From: Kalaharituber pfeilii
Taxonomy: Eukaryota; Ascomycota; Pezizomycetes; Pezizales; Pezizaceae
Reading direction: 5' to 3'
Length of the DNA: 64,000 bases
Assembly: GCA_015179045.1 (NCBI GenBank)
Contig: WHUZ01000009.1
Span: 744,001-808,000, forward strand
Shown: piece after piece, positions 47,569 to 58,424 of the stretch
How positions within the stretch are numbered: the stretch's first letter is position 1
Layout of the letters: the number at the start of each line of letters is the position of its first letter
Program-made: the position numbers and the translations under genes
Notes under the pieces: model-generated
Seen by the model: only the letters and a program-made list of their open reading frames with translations
The model's database searches: none
Told to the model about the DNA's origin: nothing

Positions 47569-49600
47569 GCATTGACCGCCTCCGCAGTAGCCTCTGTTTC
47601 GCGAGTCCAGGGCACTGCCTGTTCCGCGTCGTAGTATCGAAAACATTGATGACTGAGGTCCGGCATTGCAAGAACTACACCATGCCGCTGAATTTGTGAT
47701 CCTCAATCCCGTGATGGCCCCTTTTTCCGACTGACCTTCTAGCGCGCTCGAGTTGAACTGCAACTTTTGTGAGATAGATCCCACGCTGCGTACCTGGTGC
47801 TCGTACTCGGGCCTTGTGTACATGATTCCACTTCTGGTTCTCATGCTCTTGGCGGGCAACCAGTTCATCCTTTTGGAGAATGCTGAAGAGTCTTCTTTTT
47901 TTTTATATTTTATATCAGTTTTGCATGCCGCCCTAGGGGCTATGGCGAGGGTGAAGAGTCTTCAACGATCCACAAAAATCCCACTTCCATGTCGTAATCG
48001 GTCCTATCAAGGACCACTGCACTAAACTCGTTCCACTTTGAAAAAAAAGTGGACTCTGAATTGGGATGCCGACTGTCGATGGTAATTTGGACTGGCATCA
48101 CATGGAGAACCGTACAATTTTGCGAAAGTATGCCCTGTAATCGGAATTTATGGCGTCGATAGAATCATAGTTCCATGTAGATGGTAGATAGAGTACTGGG
48201 TCGTTCTCCCCTGTAGTTGGCAAGGTGGGAAAACCGTGAAAGCTAGTGGAACGCATCCTGCGATATTTAATACCGTCAAGTGCTAGTCCTTCATTCTTAA
48301 TTTGACTCAGTACCACCCGTTCCACGAAGAAACCAAGGAGTGATGCATTATGTCCAACATAGTGATCATATTAAACCATTGTTTGGCCAGGAAGATGTCG
48401 CTTCCTGCTTGTCTTCGTAAGAACTTCACCATTGCTCTTTTGATAACACCAGACTCGCATCCGCCTATTCCCGCATCAGTGATGTAGAAATATCATTATC
48501 AAAAATTGACTGGTTACAGTAGATAGGGAACATCAGCTTCCAGAGGACATCACTCCATTACTAGAAAAAATCCGAAACCTGTCTTAGCAGGGATGGGAGA
48601 TTACTCCATGCATGTTAAGGAATTCACATACCTTCTCCTCTCATTGTCATCTTTTCTAGAGCTGCAGTCCCAAGTAAACTTTTCTACACGTGCAATAGTC
48701 GATATCCATTCCTTGCATTTGTAGATGACGAGCATCATACAGCTCTCAGTGGCGGCATCGTTGCAATCATCATCTTCAATGCAAAACTTGCCTTCCGCAT
48801 AACTGCTAATTATATTCTCTGCTCCCTTCAGCAAGAGAGCATTACACCCAGTGAGCTCCTCAAGATGTCCCCGAAATTCCAGAGATATTGATGGAGCATT
48901 AGTCGACAGCAGGCTTGCCCACCAGGCAGTAATTTCCTTCTGTGCCCTATTGGTAAATTATTTTCCATAAGTAGTAGACTGCACATGAAGCCTCCCCAGT
49001 GTGAATTCCCCATTAGGATATACTTTGTCTACTTGCTCCTGAGCCAGGAGCGCAACATCCGCCATACAAAAATTTCCACTTGTGCTTTGGATGAAGATAT
49101 AAGAATATGTCTGGCGAGCGAGACACTCCGACAGGTCAGACCTTGTTCAAATAGACGAGCGACCTGCGCTTTTCTAGTCTAAGGCATTTGCTTGGTTCAA
49201 GAAAATGCACATCATTGTGTCTTCTTGAGTTAACTTCCTGGAGAGATTTTCCAAGCTTTCTATGCAAGCTTAGAATAATGCTATAGCGTTGCGATTCATT
49301 GGTAAATACTAGATGTAATGAGTTAAATAGATATTGAAGGAGATGTTCAGCCAGCCGCCATTCGTGTATCTGTAGTCATACAAAACCTGTTGACCCAGCT
49401 TTATTAGATAACACACAAGATTACAAATTATGTGTGGCTCTTTCCTGGTCCTAACCTTCACGTAATGTATATCTCTTTGTATCTGTTGTTTCCCCGAATA
49501 TCCATTTGCAATATCCTCTCTAATACCTGGAGAATGCTTTCTGGCCATAACATTCAAAGTTACAGTACCATCCTGATCCCAGAGAAAGCGGTCATTTGGG
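47569..49600 (-). pseudogene. Decayed Crinkler/RHS-like P-loop NTPase gene
   Basis: Minus-strand frames read in order: a degenerate P-loop (GPGKS) followed, after a frameshift, by ICNLVCYLIKLGQQVLYDY; then SLEFRGHLEELTGCNALLLK; then FVERVVLSQIKNEGLALDG and VLYLPSTWNYDSIDAINSD; then, after another frameshift, MPVQITIDSRHPNSESTFFS and GFLWIVEDSS. The pattern of P-loop, 'TGcNpLLL', 'LYlPstwNydsIDAI', 'PvQITi' and 'FLWIVED' is what I remember of fungal/oomycete Crinkler-RHS-type NTPase proteins. In-frame stops and frameshifts show it is dead. A 56-bp LINE tail sits at 47896-47951. The family call is from memory and needs a profile search. Confidence 0.55.
47896..47951 (-). mobile_element. LINE tail-only insertion (type 1) inside the Crinkler-like pseudogene
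   Basis: Poly(T), then ATATTTTATATCAGTTTTGC and the type 1 hairpin. TGAAGAGTCTTC is perfectly duplicated at 47884-47895 and 47952-47963. Skipping the insert rejoins an open frame across the site (EDSS then AFSKRMNWLP). Confidence 0.9.
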
Positions 49601-50012
49601 CGATGTGTACCTAAATATAATTATATAGGTAAGAATGTGGAAGTTGTTGTATAGACTCCACATCTCTGTGCAGTCAGAGGTTTGCTGCTTTATATTTTTT
49701 TTAAATGTTCGGAAAGCATGTTTGTGTATGTACAATTTCGTTGAGCGAGCTGTGCCGTCTCTAGTGTCACAATACTCTGCAACTGCGTGACAACTAGAAC
49801 AATTTAGCCCCTGGACCCAACCTAAATGCAGGCTCGACACATGTCTCTCGAGCAGGGCCTAAGAAGAGCAGCGCCGTGGTTAATCTACGCATTCTGCTGG
49901 AAGCAGACCAATTGCCTCTTGTGGGAGTCCATATTCCTCACAGAGATAAATATATAGCTATTGGGCGTGTGACTGATGGAGAGCAGAAGTAGACACCTGG
50001 CCATCACCCCGT
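49601..50012. other. Intergenic
   Basis: No recognised gene or repeat end. Confidence 0.35.
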
Positions 50013-50330
50013 TTGCTCTTCAAAGCGAGAAAGTTTCTGAAACACCAAGCGGCGAACGTAGCAAGAGCGGTCGAGCTTGATGAGTCCGCGGTCAGGGTGG
50101 CAGATAGTAAGGGATGCGTGTGGAAAGCTGGTCTGGAAGCTGAATATATGAAGAGAGTAAAATTTCTGGGAGAGATGAGAACCTCTACCGGCAAGGCGCC
50201 AAAGGCAGATTTGTTAGCAAAGCTTGGCCCTATAGCTCTATTAGTATTAAACTGGGATATTGCACGCAAGCATCTGAAAGATAAAAATTGCCACCCGTCA
50301 ATAGCGCCGCTTGGTGTACATGAATCTTAG
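50013..50330 (+). CDS. Unrecognised ORF, 105 codons
   Basis: The frame encodes a Lys/Ala-rich, plausibly globular peptide (KFLKHQAANVARAVELDESA; PKADLLAKLGPIALLVLNWD) that is more protein-like than most intergenic frames here. I see no motif, splice partner or homologue in the window. It lies between repeats and may be a remnant of a larger gene. Confidence 0.25.
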   Translation: MLFKARKFLKHQAANVARAVELDESAVRVADSKGCVWKAGLEAEYMKRVKFLGEMRTSTGKAPKADLLAKLGPIALLVLNWDIARKHLKDKNCHPSIAPLGVHES

Positions 50331-50585
50331 TGTCCGACACATTCCAGTTTTCGGCCGGAGATGGCACCGTCGATCTACGCTACGGCTGCAACAGATGTCA
50401 GTACGCCGGCTATTCTGACACCAATTACAATGCGGGCCGACAATGGAAGAGAACATTAAGCATCCGATGAATTACTTTTCTGTATCCACCAGAGCAAATC
50501 AGAGAATGATGCCGAAAGCATCGCACCTGCCGTTGGGTTTAACAGGGCCTTGGATATCATCCATGCCACTTCGACAGTATTGATC

Positions 50586-50649
50586 TTTTTTTTTTTTTTT
50601 TTATCATTACTCGCAGGCCGCCCTAAGGGCTATGGCGAGATGCAGTATT
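50586..50649 (-). mobile_element. LINE tail-only insertion (type 1)
   Basis: An 18-T tract, then TATCATTACTCGCAGGCCGC and the rest of the hairpin. GACAGTATTGATC is duplicated perfectly at 50573-50585 and 50650-50662. The insert is 64 bp. Confidence 0.92.
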
Positions 50650-51132
50650 GACAGTATTGATCGACGGCATGATCGAAGGAGATGATCCTTGGGGCTGACG
50701 TTGAAACCGCGATGAAAGCGCTCAAGAGCTGGACACCTTCGATCAAATTCTGGGTCGATGGGCTTTTTGTTACGGCCTATGTAAGGACTTGTAACAATCA
50801 CATGAGCATTGGCACGTCTTAAACAAGAAAACAAGAAATATGTTAATCGGCAGATTGTGGCCCCACCTGTATCATCTCCACTTCGAATCTCCCCTTGGTT
50901 TTTCGGTGCGCGGGCTCTCTTGTACAGGAGCATCACCCCAGCGCTAATCATTTGTGTCAATGTTATAAGTATGTTCGACAACGTAAGTGTAAGGGAAGTG
51001 GAGGAATATCGGACGATGAGCTATTAGAGATAGAGAGACCCACCTCGTAAAAGAATCCGCCCGACGCACACCACAATTCGATGCCCTTTCGCCACCAGAA
51101 CTGAGCAAACGAGAGTCTCAATATCCCCACTC

Positions 51133-51271
51133 CGTCATGGGATTCTTTTACGGGGCGACTAATTAACTTTTCCCTTTATTTTTCCTATCTCCTTACCTAT
51201 CCACTATGTACTTAACCTCACCATAGCCCATAGGGCGGCACGCGAGTACTGATATATATAAAAAAAAAAAT
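51133..51271 (+). mobile_element. Short LINE insertion (type 1 tail plus ~80 bp of 3' UTR)
   Basis: It ends CACCATAGCCCATAGGGCGG...GCGAGTACTGATATATAT and A10. ATATCCCCACTC is duplicated at 51121-51132 and 51272-51283. It has slightly more 3' UTR than the tail-only copies and no coding sequence. Confidence 0.9.
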
Positions 51272-51399
51272 ATATCCCCACTCACAAAACCTACTTCTCC
51301 ATGCGCCTGTTAGGAGGCTTCAAGCAAGCACCATTCTTCAGATCCTGTACTTCTACTTTGAAGAAACAGTAGTTATGAATTATATGTCTGCACATTTTT

Positions 51400-51765
51400 T
51401 CATCGAGCCTTGCCATGTATTTTGCGGTAAAATTGCTGGTACGGAAATCTACCCCCTGCAGCTACAATAAATATAATAAAATATTGAGATACTTGATTTA
51501 GGTAACCTATTCCTATAGAGATATACATGAATGGCATAGAGCTAATCCTTGAGGTAATTGTTGAGTTGTTCAAAGTATTTTCATTCCCACAGAAAACCCA
51601 CAGGGCTTTGGCCCATGGAGAGGTTTCACGGTAGACAGCAACCTGGTGATACAGGCCCCTGACATACAGAAATGCATACCCTATAAAGCAAAGAAGTGAA
51701 TGTCTGACAAGGACATCAGCCATAAAGAAGGGGGTAATGTCAGGACTCCTAGACATGGTATCCAC
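51400..51765 (-). CDS. Unrecognised ORF, 121 codons
   Basis: A hydrophobic frame (LLCFIGYAFLYVRGLYHQVA; FMYISIGIGYLNQVSQYFII) with possible membrane segments. No family recognised, no splice support, and surroundings rich in decayed repeats. It could be a chance ORF in AT-rich DNA or a gene fragment. Confidence 0.2.
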   Translation of the reverse strand: MDTMSRSPDITPFFMADVLVRHSLLCFIGYAFLYVRGLYHQVAVYRETSPWAKALWVFCGNENTLNNSTITSRISSMPFMYISIGIGYLNQVSQYFIIFIVAAGGRFPYQQFYRKIHGKAR

Positions 51766-52469
51766 AGATGACGCAGGGTAATGACAGAACGACTAATGCC
51801 ATGAAAGGTGATGATGAGAGATTATGATGCACTTGCTAGTAGCACTTAAATGTCATATAGAATAATGCAATGAATGACGCGATGATGGGAAGGCCTATAT
51901 AGAGGCCTAAGAACGGCCATTACGAAGGTCAAGCTCCAAGCGGTATCGTAAGTTACACCTACATTTCGCTGCAATTACGTAGTAATGGTGTTGGATGAGC
52001 GACATACCAGTTATGCAATATATCAAAATGCACAGAATAAAGCAAGTAAACGATATACAGTTAGAGGAAGCTCCTTGAATTACAAGTATACAGCCATTGG
52101 TGTAATAGTGCTGAATAAAAGTGGTATATTTGATCCACCAGAATACTGTATGAGAATCCCTCACGAGATTAGAGAATCCCATACAAACAGATGCTAAGAT
52201 ATTGTTACAATATTTAGCTGTGCCATAATTCTTTGAGAATGATGTCTATGAGTAAGCAGAGGTGCTAAACATGAAGGACAAATATCGATTTAGTACCTCT
52301 AAAAACTGCTTACAAAATTCTGCTCTAGTGGTTGAGGTAAATGCTCTTCTGCGTGGCTAGGTTTGGTGTCGAATTATGTTGTGCTTCAAGATGTGGTCAA
52401 GCTAGCGTGATACCGATTGAGTGCCTGTTCACAGGTTGCTTGGTACTAGCACCACAGCTGATCTCAATG
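51766..52469. other. Intergenic
   Basis: No recognised features. Confidence 0.35.
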
Positions 52470-52612
52470 CAGCAGCCGATTTTCATTATGCAATGTAACC
52501 ATGATCACGTAGCCAAATCGTCGCATTACCACCGTAACCTCGCGTAACTTTTGGGTATGGTTGCGGACTCCTTTAATCGACACTATGTAACACTTCACTC
52601 TGCTTACTAATA

Positions 52613-52645
<33 letters not shown>

Positions 52646-53752
52646 GCTCTTCGTTCCCTGGCTCTCCTCTACTCCCCTCTTGCTCTTCTCTGTCGTGCCT
52701 CTACCTTACAGAATACCACACCTTTCGCGCTTCGCTTCCTCGCCCTCTACCGTATGGAATACTGCACCAGTTAAATTTCATTGAAAGATTTTGGTGTGCA
52801 GCAAAATATTATGCTCGTGAGAACTGTCAATACAACGTTGAAGACTTACGAAGTACAGTACCTGCTGCTTTGCGGGCTATAAGTATTACTTCTATGAGCA
52901 CTGTATGCGACTTCTTGATGCATACTCTAATGGATATACTTATGAAACTAAACAGTTTCAGGAACATGTATATAAAAGTCATCGGCAAGTGGTAATTATT
53001 GTACTTTAGACTTAACTTTTTTGAGTAATTTTTTTCTTGCTAACTAAGCTCTAATCTTACCTAATTTGTATTAGTGGTTGTAACTCGGTTAGGGGTCTCC
53101 CACCAAAAATTACCTGTCTTTAACTTTGAATAACTTTTTCGAAAAAATCTATAAAATTAAAAACGCCATATAGATCGATTCTTCACTCAATTCTCTTCAT
53201 ATCTATATGCCGTTTTGAATTTTTACGATTTATGTTGCGTCAGTGATTGACGTTGAAATTTAGGAACAAAATGTGCCGACTAAGGGAGTCCACAACCAAC
53301 TACAAGGATATGCGGCTGGTTTTTAGCTGACTACAGGGGCCTTTGACCGGTCTTTTACTTAAATTAGCAACACATAGATGCATATGCATAAGCACGTGTC
53401 TACCATTTCATGAGCATCCCTAATCTACACATGAAAGCTCTCCAGTTTCTACCATCATGAGCCAGCAAACGTCTGCTACAATCACAGCAAGTTCACAAGC
53501 TGCTACTCTACGCTCGGCTACCCCCTCTGGTATCTGAATCAAGTAGCATAAAATATGGCATAAGTCTCGATCGCTGTCATGACCACCTGTTCAATTTTGG
53601 CCTTCTCCGATATGCAGGGCATGTTGATGTTACGGATATGACGGTAGGTTACGTGGGGAACAGCAGCGACCCTCCTCTAATTTGGGCTTAGTACGTTGAC
53701 AGGGGTTACCTAACGGAACATAACGTAACGCAAAGCTGATCACCAGTACTAT
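52470..53752. mobile_element. Element C copy 2, interrupted by element D
   Basis: 52487-52547 matches 25502-25545 (ACCATGATCACGTAGCCAAA), and 53343-53752 matches 25553-25930 nearly throughout (CATCATGAGCCAGCAAACGT; GACAGGGGTTACCTAACGGA). The block between has no counterpart in copy 1. The right terminus GCTGATCACCAG is mutated compared with copy 1, and the left terminus is not clear. Confidence 0.8.
52558..53298. mobile_element. Element D: TIR transposon nested in element C
   Basis: The left end TGGTTGCGGACTCCTTTAAT pairs with the right end TAAGGGAGTCCACAACCA (about 21 bp of inverted match). It holds a 27-T tract (~52619-52645) next to a pyrimidine-rich stretch, possibly a further retro-insertion, and no usable ORF. 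TA lies on the left side; the right side reads AC, so the duplication is unclear. Confidence 0.7.
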
Positions 53753-53807
53753 TGGAATGGCTGACTGGCAATAATTAGTCAGCCGTTCCAATACTTTCGA
53801 GTATGGT
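53749..53807. mobile_element. Foldback MITE K (~59 bp)
   Basis: CAGTACTATTGGAATGGCTGACT pairs imperfectly with AGTCAGCCGTTCCAATACTTTCG in a near-complete hairpin. It adjoins the right end of element C copy 2. The TTCCAATACTTTC core is shared with family J. Confidence 0.65.
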
Positions 53808-54759
53808 GCCGCCCACCAAAATTTTCCAACTCAATCAGCTCCATCAAATCAAGTCCTATTTTAATGCTTTGTTGCTTTTCGAGTAGTGAACAAATCTACG
53901 ATTTCCAATTTGAGAAAAGATTAGTGGAGCTGGTAAATACCAAATTTAGGGCTTTTGAAGCCTATATTATATATGGGGTCAAGCAGAAAATGCCAAGGCA
54001 ATAAGTGCCTATTTAAGTTAGAGGGTAATCACTCTAGTCTAAATTTGGCCTTGTACTAGCCAAAGGAGGCTAATAATCGGCAGCCAGATATGTCTGTTCT
54101 CAATGTTCTCGTGCCCAGACTATTTTCGGCCTCCGCTGGGGCCGTATGTTCTCAACTTCCGGCACCATAATCTAGCCCCTCCTAAAAAAAAATATGCTGA
54201 GTCATCAGCAAACCGCGTTAAGAGGGCTGGTTTCCAGATTGGATGGCTTTTTTCTGTCTAACAGAGTTATGGCAAGTGCACCTCGATTATTTTTTCCTGA
54301 GCAAGTATAAATACACATGCTTTACACTAGAATACAGGTAATCAGTTCCACTGGAAAATATTCCTTAACTTTTTCAGTGCAATTATAAAAGTTTTTACAT
54401 ATATTATGATATTAGCAGCGGATAATTCCCAGTCCGCTTGCTCAACCTCACCATAACACCAGAGCTCAGAGCTGGGTTAGACCTGCCAAGCTAGCCCGAG
54501 TGACTGCGGAATGGATGAGACGCATGTGGTGTCGATGCATTTTTGCTGGCATTAAAACGTTTTCTTTTCATTTCATAGCTTTACATGGATCAAGCATTTT
54601 TCCATCCATGGAATCAACACCAGTTTTGACACACTACCTAGTCTGACCCTTGCAAACTTTAACCAATGATACTCTACACAAATCCATGCAAACCCGTGCA
54701 TGGAACCATTCCATCGATAGCTACGTCTTTCAGCCCCAACAAAACCCACCGCAAAGCCA
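53808..54759. other. Intergenic with a half copy of element E
   Basis: Contains TTCTCGTGCCCAGACTATTT at ~54108, the inverted right end of element E. Otherwise AT-rich and without genes. Confidence 0.45.
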
Positions 54760-54772
54760 ATCAACAATGACG

Positions 54773-54816
54773 GGCGGCATGCGAGTAATGATATTAAAAA
54801 AAAAAAAAAAAAAAAA
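54773..54816 (+). mobile_element. Smallest LINE tail insertion (44 bp)
   Basis: It holds only the second half of the type 1 hairpin, GGCGGCATGCGAGTAATGAT, followed by ATT and ~22 A. ATCAACAATGACG is duplicated at 54760-54772 and 54817-54829. Reverse transcription here stopped in the middle of the hairpin. Confidence 0.92.
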
Positions 54817-54880
54817 ATCAACAATGACGCACAATACATGAATTAGAGACTATGGTCGATATGAGCTGGATCCGATCACG

Positions 54881-55564
54881 TTAGAAAAGCGGTGGAAACA
54901 TTCCCTCGGGCGGCTCGCCCAGCTCCAAGAGATGTGCTTCCAATTCAGGCCACTCCGCAATTTGGATATCCTGTGCAACTTCAGTGGCACCTAGGGGCCG
55001 GACTGGACATTTGCCGCCGTATGTGGGAAACAAGAGAAAATCAACTTCGGCATGTACCTCCCAAGGCACATTGTCATCCTCAGTACTATCTTCCCTTATA
55101 TTCGAGGTCCCCTGGCATTCATACGTGACGTGCGTGATTGCAGCAATGGACCCCAAGCTTTCCATGCGTGCACAAACCCTGCAGCCTTGGTGCCTTCGTT
55201 TTGGACATTCAACGTCGGCTGCTCGTAGCTCTGCTTCAAGTTGAACGAGGTATACATCATCGTGTTGCGGTTTGTTGGGCAGCTTTCGATGTCTCATGTT
55301 GGTGACAGAGGCATTCTTCCTGGACTGAAGCTGCCACAAAGGAGGCTCTATTGGGCCTTTGTTTTCCAAAAGTGAAAGTCGTGGAGAAAACAAGCTTGAA
55401 GCAGCTGGGGTCACACATGGACCGTGGCCTCCTGTCACATGACAAGCCAGAGCCGGTGTGCTGGGTGAGCAGGACGATGATGATGGGACGTAAATGTATG
55501 GTGTGACGTGAGGAGAGTTTAAGGACGACGGAGCGTCAGAGATCGCTGAGGAAGTGGTAGGCAT
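54881..55564 (-). CDS. Orphan protein, 227 aa, with a broken paralogue at 62.2-62.6 kb
   Basis: An uninterrupted minus-strand ORF. Residues 1-~85 are Ser/Pro/Thr-rich. The rest is more compact, with a Cys pattern CPKRRHQGCRVC, ITHVTYECQ, an acidic patch (REDSTEDDN) and a C-terminus AQDIQIAEWPELEAHLLELG. The C-terminal ~145 residues and the flanking DNA have a diverged counterpart at 62157-62608, and the shared residues (NASV, ECQG, AQDIQI, EGMF) suggest past selection on protein sequence. I do not recognise a family. Segments of the neighbouring frame 55637-55993 (minus) may be 5' leader rather than coding. Confidence 0.6.
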   Translation of the reverse strand: MPTTSSAISDAPSSLNSPHVTPYIYVPSSSSCSPSTPALACHVTGGHGPCVTPAASSLFSPRLSLLENKGPIEPPLWQLQSRKNASVTNMRHRKLPNKPQHDDVYLVQLEAELRAADVECPKRRHQGCRVCARMESLGSIAAITHVTYECQGTSNIREDSTEDDNVPWEVHAEVDFLLFPTYGGKCPVRPLGATEVAQDIQIAEWPELEAHLLELGEPPEGMFPPLF

Positions 55565-56434
55565 TATGTAGAGTTATAATCCACAATACTAGTGAAAAAT
55601 GATCAGAGGATGGAAGAGGGAAGCAGTGCAGTACGATCAAATTCGTATGATGGTGTTATGGACATGCAGGTAAGCATCGTTGTGGGTGTGTGGGGTTAAG
55701 AAATACTCAGGGCGTGTGGTTAGGGTTGACATACATGGGTTAAGTAGCCTCAGGTGCAGGCACAGACACGAAGGAAATGAAGGTAGAAAGGTTAACGGTA
55801 AGTATTCACCGTCGTACCAAGCCACTAGCTGTTGTATGTTCTTTGTAGCAAATCTGGGTGATGAGGGGAATAATTGTAACGATGGTTGAGAACTCAGGAA
55901 AGAAGATGGTGAGAAGCGGGGTGAGAAAGGACGCACGAGGGGGAGGGAGTCCACTGCATTATATAGGTTGGGCTGTACCTCAGCATGGGCCAATCATATG
56001 CGTGGAAGATCGACCAGGGTATGATATTTGGCACACCTTCCTCCCAACCTCACCGCATCACCTACTGGACCCCTCGCCCAGGCCTCCGCTGGGAACACCA
56101 GAAAATAACAGCATCAATTTACGGCATAGTGCCCTGACATGCATACATGGTATCAAGCTTTGTCTGTGGGAGTATGTATGCGGAAGTACTATTCTGTTGA
56201 TCAAGCCAAATCAGGGCTATTAACATATCAGCTCCCAAGCCACCTCCTGTAAGTGGGGACAGTACCTGCTTCTACGCAAGGCAAAGGTAAACGGTTCTAT
56301 GCATCATGAATTATCTTCCAGTATGACCAAAACAAAACTTAGTTGTCCTGTTGCGAGAGATCTGGACTCCAAGAGATGTGGCTTTCCAAATTAGGATTAG
56401 TGGCGTTGATTGATGACATTCTTAAGCCCGGTGA
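55565..56434. other. Upstream region of the orphan gene
   Basis: The DNA around 56225-56340 (CTCCCAAGCCACCTCCTGTA...) is homologous to ~62690-62800 next to the broken paralogue, showing that the duplication included flanking sequence. Confidence 0.6.
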
Positions 56435-56447
56435 TGACCAAGCATCC

Positions 56448-56489
56448 GCCCTGCCAGTGCGAACAGCCGCACGCGGGGTCACGTGAAAC

Positions 56490-56518
<29 letters not shown>
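56448..56518 (+). mobile_element. LINE tail-only insertion (type 2)
   Basis: GCCCTGCCAGTGCGAACAGC...CGGGGTCACGTGAAAC then ~28 A. The flanks GACCAAGCATCC (56436-56447) and GACCACAAGCATCC (56519-56532) form a target-site duplication differing by a 2-bp slip. The insert is ~71 bp. Confidence 0.85.
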
Positions 56519-56520
<2 letters not shown>

Positions 56521-56815
56521 CCACAAGCATCCCAGGATCTTTTCATTGCATAACGGCCTGCTGGCCTGCTCGTGGTCATTGTTTATAGGCACACTCCACA
56601 TTGGAGCACATAACCAATGTAAAAAACCAGATTGGTTTTGGAACAGACCTGGATCGCTGACTTTGTCGGGTTCGTATATTTGAAATATTCTACATGGTCA
56701 TGAAACTCTGAGCTAGCTGCCATAGCTGATAGCGATTGGGATTATGTGATTTAAGGGGAAAATTGCTCACAATCGATCGAATGCAGCAGACAGTAAGCCT
56801 AATACAGTAGTGGGA

Positions 56816-57089
56816 TTTTTTTTTTTTTTTATATCATTGATCGCTTGCCGCCCTAAGGGCTATGGCGATGTTTTAGATACATGATGAAAGTACAGTGAAA
56901 GATAAAAGTAGAAATCCGGAAATCCGTCGTCCCTTTCTACGCGCTCGTCCATCTGAGTATGTCCTCCAGTTTGTCCTCCCCAGTCTTCCCTTTTCGTTCC
57001 TTTAGCCCTTCTTCGCCTTCGGCCATTTGAGTTTCCATGCCCTGCACCTTCTCCAGATATGGTCTCTCGTTTCTTCTTCCTCCCCACGT
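56816..57089 (-). mobile_element. LINE ORF2 3' fragment with type 1 tail
   Basis: ACAGTAGTGGGA is duplicated at 56804-56815 and 57090-57101. On the minus strand a frame begins inside the ORF2 zinc knuckle (RGEEEETRDHIWRRCRAWKL) and stops, followed by ~130 bp of UTR, the hairpin and poly(A). Confidence 0.88.
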
Positions 57090-57189
57090 ACAGTAGTGGG
57101 AGGCTTTACTCTAGTGGGAGGCTTTATTACCACATCACAATTTTAGGGCCAACCATCCAGCAGCGGATTCTATTCTATTGCAGGAGTTT

Positions 57190-57255
57190 TTTTTTTTTTT
57201 TTTTTTTTTTTATATCACATGACCCCGCTTGTAGCTGTTCGCCATGGCAGGGCAA
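57190..57255 (-). mobile_element. LINE tail-only insertion (type 2)
   Basis: A long T-tract, then TATATCACATGACCCCGCTT...GCCATGGCAGGGC. ATTGCAGGAGTTT is duplicated at 57177-57189 and 57256-57268. The insert is 66 bp. Confidence 0.9.
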
Positions 57256-57344
57256 ATTGCAGGAGTTTGATAATCAGCATCTGGATATCATTTGCATCTT
57301 GGGCTCATAAATTTCTTTTTTGTTACCCGTTTTACATACCTTTT

Positions 57345-57388
57345 TCAAAAATCATGACTTGCTTGCCGTTCCATGGGCTATGGTGAGA
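57345..57388 (-). mobile_element. Old LINE tail (type 1), diverged
   Basis: ATCATGACTTGCTTGCCGTT...GGGCTATGGTGAG matches the type 1 tail with several changes. The A-tail is decayed and no duplication is clear. Confidence 0.5.
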
Positions 57389-58424
57389 ACCGAACATACT
57401 TATAAATATGAAAGAAATATATAAGGACAGCACCAGCACACCTACTTTCTCTCCTCTCACAACTTCGTTTATTCTCAAGAACTCTACCAATTAATTTGTC
57501 TTGGTCCTACTTGCGCCCTCCATCTGGTGCATCCAGAAGTACTGCCTTTTCCTAGCTACGTGTCTTCCATACCCTATACTTATACAGTAGGTGGGCCGTT
57601 CTGTTCTTGCGCTCGCAGTATTAGCTAAATTCTGCTCGGTCTCTCTAGCCAGCTAAGTATTAGCTGTCAGCAGGCGTCCATATGAGAAGTATGCGGTCCA
57701 ATCTGTGGCACGGGCGCGAACTAGTCTATTGAAGTAATTTTTGATGTCCATACTGCCTCAATCAACTGCATTTCTAGTGTTTCACAACTCAGCGATTCAT
57801 ATCTTCTGGTCCGGGTTCATATTGTAGATCTACGTATCGAGATCACGTGCACACAGATGCATAGAGCTGCGCAGGGTGGAGGTCACCAGACAGGGCACAT
57901 TATGGTGCCAAGAAGGGGCTAATCACCTTCACCTAGTCCAACTTGTGACAGCGTCCAACCTTGGATAATAGATTGGTTGGTCATTACCATATTTGCCGCA
58001 CCCAAGTACACAGAGTACTAAATGATGTGGAATGTTGGTGCACAGGAAGCCGAAGAATTCGGTTAGTTCACGTAAAGTACATAATACTGTATAAGGTTTC
58101 AGGAGCTGATTGTTTGCAGTATGTAGTCTGGTTTGGTATAATATTGTTTGATGCAACGTCGAATATGAACACCATGTTAAATCACAACGCAGCCTCACTG
58201 TGGTTTGAGAGTCGAGCGGAAAGTTCCTTTTCGAGAAATAGATATAACATTAGTGAGTGGTATTCTTACTTGCTACTATTGGCATCAATCCAGTACTATG
58301 AGTCTGACTAAACTGTGTCTACGGTTCTAATAAGAAATATTCTGTTAACTATTATGCAGAAGCAAGTATGCCTCTTGTGCTAACCACATCAGATTCACAT
58401 CACCTTCGCCTCACCACAGATCAC
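57389..58424. other. Intergenic
   Basis: Overlapping ORFs on both strands at 57929-58311 are mutual shadows without recognisable content. Confidence 0.4.

Noticed and set aside
52616..52645. 27-T tract as another LINE tail
   Set aside because: No hairpin of either tail type follows and no duplication was found; it may be another retro-insertion, but this is unsupported.
54650..54841. ORF ending in a poly-Lys run
   Set aside because: It reads through a LINE poly(A) tail.
55637..55993. 118-codon minus-strand ORF upstream of the orphan gene
   Set aside because: Low-complexity Ser/Pro/Phe composition, absent from the paralogous copy; more likely leader or intergenic sequence.
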